Assembly (NCBI GenBank): GCA_037576195.1 | Contig: CM075102.1 | Span: 13,698,745 to 13,762,744 of the forward strand | DNA length: 64,000 nt | Direction of reading: 5' to 3' | DNA from: Phytoseiulus persimilis | Lineage: Eukaryota > Arthropoda > Arachnida > Mesostigmata > Phytoseiidae | Shown: piece after piece, positions 25,501-36,700 of the stretch | How the letters are laid out: each line of letters starts with the position of its first letter | Position numbering within the stretch: position 1 is the stretch's first letter | The notes under the pieces: generated by a model | Databases searched by the model: none | What the model saw: only the letters and a program-made list of their open reading frames with translations | Told to the model about the DNA's origin: nothing | Position numbers and translations under genes: made by a program

Positions 25501-28500
25501 GTTTACGTTTTGTGGAGAGCTTTTTCCACACGCAAGAGCGGAGATCTCGTGAGCGCAAGTAGACTCGTTTTGTCTCGGTAATTCCATCTCATTCTTCATG
25601 TATCTCGTGGATCTCAGTCGATCGGTCTTTCCCAGGGAGGAGCGAACCTTCTCAGGGACTGAAGCCGCTCGGTGACCATCGGGTGATTCATCGCGAGCGA
25701 TTAGATAGCGGATTCCCGGTCTCGGCGTCGTATTCCATTGCGCCTGAGCTTCCACGGCGGGAGAAAAATCCTCGGGCGACGTTCACGTCAATGATGGCGT
25801 TCCGTGTCCCTGCGTTCGAGGCGGCTCCACCTTGAAAAGAGACAGATAGCCACGCTTTGAGCCATGCAGGCAGCGATCCTGCTCCCGACGATTCATGAAC
25901 AGCTCGACGAAACCAGTTCGCAAGGAGCTGTTTCGTCAACGCCTTTCTGAGAAACTCACGTTAGAAGGCCAGACGGGGACGCCATAGTTGTTCGTTGCAT
26001 GAACCACTGTGCCGAGTTTTGCCCACTTGGTTTTTGCAATCGCATCGACTCAGGACAAGCATGACCAGCGTGCGCGTCTGTTGGACCTGAGTGATCTCCC
26101 TGCCGGAGCGATCTCCAAAGACGAAAAACAGAACACCGTTCGGGGACGGAGTCCACTCGAGAATCATCAACGCTTCCGATTCCTGAGGTGCGCTGAAGGG
26201 TTTGGGCTCCACGGATCCGATGCGGACGCTCTGCAGCCCGAAGCAGGACAAGACCCTTCCGCTCGGATTGAACTGTCCAAGATTCGCGATACGCGTCTTG
26301 ATAAGAATACGGGTTTGAGGCGGCCGTGGGGAACATTTCGAACCGGACACGTTTTATGAACAGCACTGGATGTGCGAAGTCAGATGGGAATTCCACTCCA
26401 GATGATAAGGAGGCGATCTTGGACGTCCTGAATCTCCGCGCAGTCCGTCAGGTCACTCGGTCCCTCGAGTCTGTTCCTCGAGTTGCATTTGATAGCAACT
26501 GTCGGCCGAGTCCCGAAAAACCTTTTGAACCCGAGCTGTAATAAAAACCCGTGGTCGTTCCTCGGAGCGAAGTGTGCGTCCAGACGGAAGAGATCCAACG
26601 GAAAGATTCGTTCTCCCGGTCCATCAAGGCCCAAGGGTTCTGGCTCGAGCCTCACCCTTCGTCCTCGTCATCGCGTTCAGAGACGTTCTTGATGCAGGCG
26701 TCCATCACCGCTCGGTTCCAGATACGGTTCCGAGGAAGGCCGAAGAGAAACCCGAGCCAGCTCCAAACGCGGATCGATGGGCGGGGTCCGCTGCAGCAGG
26801 GGTTCTCAACCTCTTCCGTCGCACGGACCCCTTCTCGTCCGCTCAGAGGAACCCCCCGGACCCTCTTGCTCTAATCTTCACGATTTTATCAGAAAAGCGT
26901 CATGCTTTCGCACCTGGACGGCCTTTCTTCGCCTAGAGCGGCGACATTACAATATGCTCCACTTTGAAACTCGGCTGCGGCTCCTCGGAATTTTCCGCCC
27001 ATCAGAACCGGAACAAGAACCTGCTCTCAACCGTCGGTCCATTATCTGCCGATGACGACGACAGAGCAAAAACTACTACTTGTTCGGTTTAGAACCTCCG
27101 TGTGACCTGGTGGCTGATGGTTGTGGTTGTGATTGCTGGCTATTCAAGGAGTTGAACAGCACGTTTCCCTCGCTGAGTGCTTCCAAACCGCATCAGATCG
27201 AATGCTTATACACGCGTTGTGATGAAGACAGAACCAGGTCGCGTGAAAGATCCCTCCCGAGCTACGGATTGACCCACGACAAATAGAACAGTTCCTGGAT
27301 TAGGTGTGGGGCAGAACGAGGAGGCAGAAAGCTCTGAAAACGCTCAATGCTGCACAGTTCTTCCTCGAATTTCGGTGGAGATCGCGCCTTGCCCGAAGAA
27401 TCATTGAAACATTCCGAGCAGTGTCGATCTGCCCGACCACGCCGTAGCTGTGTTTAGACGTTTGTCTCCGATGTGAGCGTGGATGACAGCTTGATCTCTC
27501 CACAACGAGGTTATAGCGTGCGTGGACCATGCTGCAACGTGCCACTGACGTTTGTTCAGGCTCTCGTGCTTTCCTGTAGTTTCGCTTCCGCACATAACGT
27601 CCCCCAAACCAGACGAAGGCGCTGAGTGCCTCCATGAACAACAAATATGGTAGTTCCGCAATGAGTCCCTCGCTCACTCGCGGGAAGAAACAGTCTGCGA
27701 GCACAAATTCGAAATGCAGTTTCCAGGGGAACGCTTCCTCCCTGGATGACCGCAAGAATCTCCCCACCAGAGGCTCCTGTCACTGTTCACTCGGCCGAGG
27801 TGGCGGATGTTGACTTTGGAAACCTCATTTTTCGGTATTGCCGCGCGTAACACACCGCAAGTTGCTCACGAACTCAAACTCTGATCGACACCGTGGTTTC
27901 GAGAACTTTCGAAACCTCCCAAAGTTCCAAAACCAAGCCTGTTAGACCTCTCTCATGGAACCTGTAACTTCGCATGAGAACGATTCCTGATGAGAGGAAC
28001 TCGGACAGGTAGTTTGCTATTTGTAGAATTCGTATCGATTTATACTTATTCTTGTTCGAGTCCGAGCATGGAACTCAGTTCACGCCTGGAACCAATCTGG
28101 TCGAGATCCAAGCACCGGAAACATATACAGACGACGAGCCACGGTCAGTCGAATATCCATCCCCTCGGTACAGTGTAATCGAAGATTCAAGGGCCGGAAA
28201 TCGCTGATTCGTGGAGATGGACGGTTGGTACTATTCAATCCAGAAAGGTGGTGACGGCCCTCTTCCGAGCGAGCGGTCGTTGATATCTTCTCGATCTCGG
28301 CCAAGCCCCTCCTCAAACTTGAACGTGTGACTACGTCGAGGGACGAACCCGCTGAATCAACTGAGTCGCGTTCGTCCCGGAGAAGAGATTCGTCGGTGAA
28401 GTCCTTTTGAGTCACGAGCCCATCTCAGCGATATCTCGCGAAGCTCAAGGTCACTACTCTCTGTTCTGACGACGGCAAACATTTCAGGAGTCTTCCGTTG

Positions 28501-28511
28501 ATTCGGATCCT
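22577..28511. other. Intergenic DNA, no firm gene
   Basis: Nothing here is supported as a gene. Candidate open frames at 24435-24692 (plus, with an AATAAA at 24778) and 25961-26350 (minus) look protein-like. The overlapping frames look equally so, and no exon chain could be built. A run of 9 G lies at about 25056. Confidence 0.35.
26797..26811 (+). mobile_element. Single hAT-like terminal repeat (CAGGGGTTCTCAACC)
   Basis: The string CAGGGGTTCTCAACC, followed by a CGGACCCC block and then AACCCCCCGGACCC, matches the well-known ends of hAT-superfamily MITEs. No inverted partner was found in the following kilobase, so this looks like a solo end or a truncated copy. Confidence 0.35.
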
Positions 28512-28853
28512 CTACGGAGGTCGATTCGTGCTCGCCGAAATATGTGGACTTCTTTCCTCTTGGAACAACTCCACCAAAATTTGATTTTTTTGCTCTCGTC
28601 GAGACTCCTGCTCAGAAAGCTCAGTTTGGAGAAGCCTCACGCAATGATTTTGGAGCGCGATCGCTCTGGTCAATAAACCGTTAGTTGGAACACCGGTTCC
28701 ACAACGGTTTCGCCTTCGACAGATGCGGCTTCGCGACTCTCTTGTGTGTTCGTTGATCCCAACCACGTAATAGGCTGAATTCATGTTCTCGATTCCACAA
28801 AACTCATGCGAATCGATGGCTGTCGTTGGTAATCTCAAAGATGAGAGATTTCC
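28512..28853 (-). CDS. Candidate terminal coding exon, helical protein, unrecognised
   Basis: On the minus strand an acceptor-like CCACCTTCACAG precedes 114 in-frame codons including TAG. The last half encodes a strongly amphipathic helix (for example LLQTELSEQESRREQKNQIL) like the tails of Myb/SANT- or MADF-type regulators. No upstream exon could be joined with confidence. The frame also stays open somewhat further upstream, so the start is uncertain. This may be a fragment, a pseudogene or chance. Confidence 0.22.
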   Translation of the reverse strand, partial: GNLSSLRLPTTAIDSHEFCGIENMNSAYYVVGINEHTRESRSRICRRRNRCGTGVPTNGLLTRAIALQNHCVRLLQTELSEQESRREQKNQILVELFQEERSPHISASTNRPP

Positions 28854-29555
28854 CTGTGAAGGTGGACGCGAGTGAACTCTGAAATTATCGAAGCATCCTT
28901 TCCTGTTCTCCCCAGAGGCTCGGAGCCGGAGAGATGCTCTCGCTGCGGCCACAATCTAATCATCGAATAGGGGAAGCGATTTGAATCCGCGCTTGAAAAC
29001 ACGATCCATCTCGATACCAGCGACGGCTCTCTCCGCGCGTCCTCTCGTCAGCTTCGTCGTTGTCTCCACAAACGAGGGTCGGATCCCGTGAACACGGCGC
29101 ATCTTACACCGAACCGGCGAGTGAACAGCTTGCTCACCTACTCCGACATGGGATTCGGTGGAGCGGGCATCGGTTCGGATCGCACGAAGAAGGCGAACAA
29201 CTCATGCGCTCGTCCGACCGTACAATGAAACCGAGAATCCCGCGAGCGGAGTCCAACCTACTCTCTACGGCGGAAACCTCCTCTCGGCCGGACTCTCCGG
29301 TTCTCGTCGGCGATAGTCTTCGGCGCCAGAGGAGCGAACGCGCCGAGTGTTTTGCGTTGCTCGAGTGGTACCCGTCGCGGCCGGCTTCAATCGCGGACAC
29401 GGTGTGATGCGACATGCGAAGTCTGGAGCGTAACGTGCATCGAATGTTTTCGCATCGTGTTGACCATTCGACAGTTTGCTGGTGAGCTGGCCAGTGCTGG
29501 TTACATTTCGTGTGATTTGATTAGAACATTGACTCGATCGTAAAAGTCACGGAAT

Positions 29556-32500
29556 ATGACCGCGGCAGTGGAAGCCCACCTGAGCTCGCCCGAGCAAGAT
29601 GACTCAGTTGCCAAGGACGATGATGTGGGTTCGCAAAGTTCTCTGTCGGAAGAATCGACCAATCTCGAGAACGTTGCGCCGAACCGCCAGGACAAATTCC
29701 CTCACGTCAGCAAGTAAGTTCTCACCCCGCTGACCCACCGTCGTCAGCTCATCGGATTTCATTCATTTTCGCTCGCCGTGACGGCAGCATCCGCACATTG
29801 CCGCTTTGGAGAGCGTTCCGATCGCACTCGATGAAACTATTGAGTGGGTCCGGGACACCTGCTCAAACACACGCGTCTCTTCTCAGCAAGAGCTCATTCC
29901 GCTCCGAACTCGATTGCCACTGGTTGTGTCCGCCGAAAGCAGACAGTTTCATCGAAGATTACGGGATCTGGGAGTCGCGAAGCGATGAAACTTTATTTTC
30001 CCGGGGGATAGATTCAATCTTTTACCACAAAATCACGAGATATCTCGAAATGTTCCCAAACTAGAGTCGGGCAGCAAGCGCACGGTTTCATTCGTCGCTC
30101 GAGTCAAGGTTATTGCCCTTCATTAGCACAGTATCGGGAGCTCCGGACTCGCGATTGTGACCCACTGTTCGCGATTCTCCTCGCGTTCCAGGCCGTTCGC
30201 ATTTCCTGTCATGCGACGTCTCCAACCGGATCCACAACGAGCGCTATCCTCCTAAGCGTGGATCGAACCCGAATTTGTAAATTTCTATCACGCAACGGCT
30301 CCTGAAATCCGAAGCTCGATTATTCCGTCCGCGAGTCCTAGACCACCACGAGCGGAAGCGGACAAGCGAGGTCTGTACTCGGCTGAAACTTGGGCGAGAT
30401 GCTGAGTAAGCGCTTCGAGAACGAGCAAACCGCTTCCCGAACGTGTACCGTCGGTTCGTCGCAAATGACGAGTCGCGAGTCCGGGTCTAAGTCAGCCTTT
30501 TTCGACTCGAGACATCCTGGAGGCTATGAATCCCTAAGATCGTCGGCTCCCGGCAACTCTCCTCGCTTTCCGTGAAGGATCCTCACGGTCCTCTCACGCA
30601 ACGGTTTTAACGCGAGGATCGCGGGGCTAGCACTGGTCGACTTCCTGAACTCAGCCACCGTGCCCTGCACTCGAAACTCCCCTCGTGATACCCTCTAGGA
30701 AACCTCTAGGGCAGGATATGCGCGACCGTTCCTGAACGATATGGTACACTCATGCGCATCCATGACCAACTCCGGTCGCCGGACGCTGTTTCCGAGCGGA
30801 GTTGGGCATTTCAGTCATGGCATGAGCTTCCCGGTGACTCGTCCGAGGGAGGAGTGGCAGACGCTCTCCAGGGATTGGAACCTAAGCCACGAATAAATCT
30901 CTCCCGTTTCAGCTGAGCTCTCATTAATTTACATGAACGGAACTATTTTTAGTTCCAAATCCTGTAATGGCCGGACCTGAGCTTGGAACAGGCTCGTCTC
31001 GATGCGTGTGAGCAACAGTGGCCGTCCCGGATGCAACCGGTGTGCAACTGAAAGTTTTCATGACTCTTCGAAGCCATCTCGGAACGATGCGGCCGAGTTT
31101 CCAACGGAGGAAGCCGGCCCAACGATTCGGGCCGGCGTCGAAGATCGCCCTCAGCGATTATTTACTGTTGGAGAGGTTATTTTTCGCTGAGGAACGTTTC
31201 CCCCCACCACGTCATTCTGGAGGGGAGTTGCTCTCACTCATGGAACTCGTCAAGGGAGACCCTCCCTGCGAAGATCGACCCCCAACGTCTGCTCGCGAGT
31301 CACGCGTCATTCGGACTCGAGCTCCGGAAGTTAACGGGGATCCGATCGGGCCGGACCAGATGAGTATTCGAACAAGGTCAACCGCTGCAACCTTGGGACG
31401 GGCCTTTTGTGACGTATGTCGACGAGCTTTTTCGAACATTACCTATAAAACTGCCAGACGAGCATCTGGGCTCCTCCAGTTATGTGGTACATCGTAAACT
31501 CTTGAGTTACGGTCGCTCGTTTTTCCTCCGACCTCCTCTCAGATGTTCTCAGTTCCCAGGAAAATGAACTGCGGTCTCCTCCTGGAAAACATCAAGCGGT
31601 TCTGAGTTTCCCCCCAGGAGCTGCGATCGACGATGAGTTCCGCTTTTCGCGATTTTCCGGCCTGTGGATCTAGAGAGTTCTCCCACGGGAAGCTTCCCGT
31701 TCATATCGGAAATCCTCAGACGCACTTCCCATCGTCCCGACCAGGGCCCGGCCCGAGTAGTGCCCGAACTCATCGTCAGGGCAGGATCGACTAGAGGCCC
31801 AGACGACGTCGCAGTATCTCGCTTTTCGTTTGAACAAACCACAAGTTCGAAGGACTTCCCAATGAGACGAATTCGTCATATTGACTTCTCTTCCCGCAGT
31901 CGTCGTCGAGGGAAGCGATATGAGAGACGCGAAACGACTGCGCTTTATGGCGTTGTAGGTGTTATCCTCGAAGAGATCACAAAACACAATGTTGTCGGTC
32001 GACGATAAACCACGTCACGGACCGAACTTGCAACAACCCGAGGGTCAGGCCGCACGCCCAGACACTTTACGAGCGTCTACGTCGCCGACACTGGGAACTT
32101 GGCGGCACTTTATTCGAGCAGCTGCTCCGTGCGTTGGATCATGATTTCCACGGTGGTTACGAGTCGGCTGAATCGCCAAAGTGCTCCCACGGAGCGGGGC
32201 CGAGCTGTTGCAGCGAAGGAGCGCGTGCAGTTGTTGCATGTCAGGGAACGGAGCTTCTCCGGGGTCGAAAAAGGTGAAGAGTTCCCGCGTCGGCGTCTCC
32301 CCAGCTGTCGATCTCATCGAACGTGTCCCATGCCACTCCCATTCGAGGACGATCCGCGATTTCGGAACTAGAGCTTGTGCCGATGCCTCCGAACGATTCC
32401 GGAAACAAACGTGGATGAAGCGAATCATCGCAAAAATGGTCTGCTCAGGGAACTCTCGTCGGGGAAAACCGACCGCGCTGTTATCTCGAGACTACAGCAA

Positions 32501-33761
32501 CCGGGAGAAGAACTCGGTTCGATACTTCGCGCTCAGATACCCTCCAAAGCTTTTGAGTTGAGAGTTTTTTTCCGGGTCGGGAACTCAAGAGGAAGGGTTC
32601 TGTCGCGTAGCTTCCGCCGAATTCCCTAGGTCAGCCGTACCGGAGCTGATGAAGGGTGCTTGCTCGATGAAGTACGTCATGGATCGGAATGAATGTCGCC
32701 AGAATATCTCGAGTGTCCTCGACGGACTCTGCGCAAACGCGGGTCCGCTACGACGTCAGCGCAGAGACTATGAAATTTCCTCACTTCCTGTCCTCGATTC
32801 GTTCCCGCCTCGTCCCGCGTAACGAGACCTTCCTCGGATCCAATCAGCGGGTGTTCAACGGGGCAGCGGTGGAACGAGGCGCAGGAATCTAGCGAGGAAG
32901 GGTCTGACGCGATTTCATGGAACAATGTCTCCGACCAGCTTCCCTAGTGGCGAGGGAGAAAGCTCCGCCATCGTCGCGAACTAAAGGCGTCGGATGGAGG
33001 GGGGGGGGGGGGGGGGGGGGGGGGATTAGGAGAGCAGTTGGGCGCAAAAGAAAAAAGGATAACAGCAAAAGCGTCGAAAGACGAATGTCGCAGCAGTAGT
33101 TTCCGACTCAGATCCGTGGGAAAAGCGGATCGATTCATTGCGAAAGATCGTTTCCTGACATTCATTCCACGTCAACTTCCAGGTCTGCGAAGAGGAGGAG
33201 GCGGCGGAAAATCCGGAAGGAAGAATTCACCGTTATCTCGGTCGTGGAAAACATAGTCGAGCGCGTCGCCTGTGGACTGGTGAGTAACCCACTACTTTTT
33301 TCAGGGAAGCTTGACATGGGCCTTATCTCAAGGCATCGCACCGTGGACGAACAGGCGAGCTCGGTCAGCGAGGAATTCCTTCAAAGTTTCGTTTTCCGCG
33401 TCAACGCTCGCGTTGGAACATCCGGATCCCGTCACCTCTGGGAGGATACCTATTAGGAGCACTTCGCGTTTCCAACCCGGAACCAATCCGAGCTCCCGTA
33501 GTCTCCCAGCCGGTTTGGATGTTGGACAGCTCCGCGGCGCTTCCAAGTTTCCACGCTTTGTTGAACGCGATGATCACGCAGCCGTGGCGGACTTATTGGA
33601 GAACTGTTGTACCAAGAAGGGATGGGTATCAACAGGACTTCATCGCCTGAGGCGATTTCGCAAACTCTGAACGGGCGCATTCTCTGAGGCTTTTTGTTTG
33701 TTCGGCGCAGGGTATTGAACTTGATGGTTCTTCGTCCCACGGGATCATCGATTCGTTTTGA
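29556..33761 (+). CDS. Candidate small gene of three exons, 101-aa protein, function unknown
   Basis: The exons are 29556-29713, 33183-33279 and 33711-33761. The ATG has an in-frame stop 15 nt upstream. Exon 1 encodes an acidic Ser-rich segment (residues 10-50) and ends in a consensus GTAAGT donor in phase 2. Exon 2 follows a good acceptor with a CTGAC branch-like site and completes the split Lys codon. It encodes a basic cluster (KRRRRRKIRKEE), likely nuclear-targeting, then a Val-rich hydrophobic stretch, and ends at GTGAGT in phase 0. Exon 3 follows a T-rich acceptor and gives a short tail ending in TGA. The phases close exactly (306 nt). I recognise no family. No good poly(A) signal is visible downstream, and the evidence is splice-signal consistency rather than homology. 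Confidence 0.35.
32999..33024 (+). repeat. Homopolymer run of 26 G
   Basis: An uninterrupted G26 tract lies 158 nt upstream of the candidate exon at 33183. Such tracts can form G-quadruplexes and are prone to length errors in assembly. Confidence 0.95.
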
Positions 33762-36700
33762 CAACGAGAATGAGTCCGTGGTAGACGGATTTTCCCGCAC
33801 TGGAAGCCAGCAGAATCGTCGGGTGACGAGACGTTGGGCTTCTGGATAACATCCAATTCAAGGGTTGAGGTGAGCTCCCAGTGAGCGAAACAACCTCGAC
33901 ATTCTCTCCGAGTCGACTCGATTCGAAAGTCTTTCACTACAGTTCCGAATCTTACACCGTGGGCTCTCTTGGAGGGGACGTCAAGGGAGTTCTCAAGTTC
34001 CTCGATTTTTCTCTCGAGGAGTTTTCCGGCGCCATTCCATTGTGGAAACTGGATGTAGCGCTTTGTTCCCTCTGAGGTCCAAGAGTTGTTCCAGGGAGCG
34101 TGGCTTCTAAGCATCGTTCCAGAGTCCGTACGCTGGAGATGTTTTACTCAGGATTGTCACGCGTTGTAGCCGACAGCGATCCTTGGAGCCAAATCAGAGC
34201 GGGAGCCGAATCAGAGCGGGAGCCGTATTCCAACTCCAGAACGAAAGACCGTGTTCTGGAGCGATAGTTTCTCATTCGATGTTCTGCTGTGTTTGTGTTC
34301 CGCGGATGATTTAAGTCATGGTAGGTTCCTACCTCCACGCGTGTCGAGAATCACGTGGCCGGCTCTCCTGATCGAGATGTGGTGGTCGAGCGAGTCCCGT
34401 ACCTCCTCGAACGTTTTCATAAAATATCCTACCTTCGAGAAACTTCCTGAATTCGACTTCTGACGTCTTCGGACGTCGCTGCTTCCGCGCGATGGATTCA
34501 GGAAATTTTCGTAAAATCGCCGGATAATCCGTCACTTGGAGGGTCTCCATCCCGATACAGAACGTATCGTGGGCTCGAACGGGTCGTTAGCGGCCGTCGA
34601 GATTCCGAAAGAGAACAATGCAGGCAGAAAGGAGGCGCGGATGAGCGATGCTCCCTCGAACGCACGCTTTTCACTTGTAGCTGACTTGGCCGAACAACAA
34701 CTCTAAGCGAAACTCGATCGAGCGCACAGACGGAACCAGCCGAGAAACTCGAATCTCAGCTTCCCCGGAACGAACACCGTCCGCAGCATTCGTCGAGGCG
34801 CCGATTGGAGCTCCTGGCGGATGATTCCGAGGCGAACTTCGTGTTCGTTTTATCGGTGCCCGACCCAATCGTGAGCGCTGTGCGTTCCCGTGAGCCTGGA
34901 ACGCTCAGCGCGTTCCAATAACTTCCAGGATGAGTCGTTCTGAAGATTCCCTCCTCGTTTCGCCCTCCCGCGGGGGCCATTCCGCTCCGCTCAAAGTTTT
35001 CTTCCATCAACAACGCTTGCTTTTGATGGGACAATATAAAACGGGAGTTCCGGGGCGAAATGTCTGAGCAACTTTTTCTGTTTGCTCCGTCAGAGCTCTG
35101 ACGACAACCGCCGCGGTCCTCGTTGTCGTCGGTCCTGAGCTCCGTTTCCTGCGACTCGAGGAAACGCCGCGGCCGCCCGCCTGCGAGCTGATTCGGGCGA
35201 GGGAGGGAGTTTCCTCCCTACCGCTGCTTATCGACCATTCTGGAGGGGCCGAGCCAATCGATTCTCCCCGCGTACGAGTTTTTCATTGACAAAGTTTCGC
35301 TTCCGGCTCTCGAACTTGGCGCGCGTCGGCGTTATGATTCGGGAGCGAGAATGCTCTCAACAAAAGTGGCCCGGTTGATGCATCGAAGCTCGGCAGCTGA
35401 GCATAACGCGCTGAAAACCTCGTTAGAGGTCGGGGGAACGAGAACTCCTGTTCGGTTGACGTTCTCCTTTGTCCACCGGCCGCGACGAAGAATCGCCGCG
35501 AAATCTCGACTCGGAACCTTGGCGACAACCCTGAGCGAGGCTCGGACAAGGGGTTCGAAGAACGAGGTGTCACGCTACTCTTCCCGCGGGAATCCTGGAA
35601 GTTGATGGGGAAGCTCTTGGAAGTGATTTATCGATCGATCGGAAGACGCGAACGAAAAACTGACGGAGCTCGCTGATCGCTCGCTCGACGCGGACGTCTC
35701 CAGCGCGCGAAACAATCCAAAGAACGCGGTCGCACGAAGTTCGATCGATCGATCCTGGAAACAATGACGACGCGTATTGGGGGCGGCGGCGGCTCCACTG
35801 GGAGAATAGGCAGCCGGCCGAGAACCCGCAGGTTTGAACTCTGTCCATTATTGACGCCATCTTGCGAAACTCTAGAGGCAGCTGCTCTCGAGCGCACTTG
35901 CAACACGATTCGCAGCTTTGTCGCCGCGCCGCCGACTCGCATCGGGGAAACGGGGCAATTTTTCTCGTGTCGTCAGACACGCCAGCGAGACCCCTCGGCC
36001 ATGGAGTCATCGATCGAGCGAGCGATGCTGTGTGCGAACCCTTCGGCGAACTCATAGCGTCCTGCCCGCGGTCCCGATTGATCGGAGAGCCTTGGGCGCT
36101 CGCTGGGGGACGCCGGCGAAAGGAATAGATAGGAAGGGCTTCATCGGAGGACTGGCAGCGCTGGATGAAATAGATCGAGACTGGGCGAGGAGGCTCTTAG
36201 CGAGAGCCCCTGCGCGAACCCTTTCCGGAACGCTCGATCCGAGATGTTCGGTCGAAAAGCCCAGTGGCTTCCGAGCTTCCCCGGAAACTCTCGACCGCTG
36301 ACTGAAAACTCCTGTTTTCGAGAATGGTTGATTCCAAGATGGGAGGGGGAAGAAGCATAAAAAACAATCGCTCGGACCGCACAATTGAGTTCCGACCCAG
36401 GCTCCGATAATTGAGTTTGGCGTCGCATAAAAACATAATCAAATTGAATAACATCGAACACGTATTCGTCCGCGCAGCTGGAACGACGAACTCCACAGGG
36501 CCGACGTCGGTTGCGGGATCGCGCGCGCACGGGTGACGCCCGATGTTATCTGATATTGGAACAGTTCGAGAAGTTCGCCAGGAGTTTATCGAATCCAGAG
36601 GTACGCGGCCGAACGTATCTTGAGCCGAAAGGGTTGTGAACGAATGATTCATCCAACATACCTTCCGGAACGTCTATGACAGAAAAGTCGAATAACGGAT

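Noticed and set aside
25961..26350. 129-codon minus-strand frame with a protein-like look
   Set aside because: It begins after a stop without an ATG, the overlapping frame is equally open, and no upstream exon could be joined.
33280..33304. 25-nt GT-AG 'intron' right after the second exon of the small candidate gene
   Set aside because: It is too short for a normal spliceosomal intron; the acceptor at 33710 is better and also keeps the phase.
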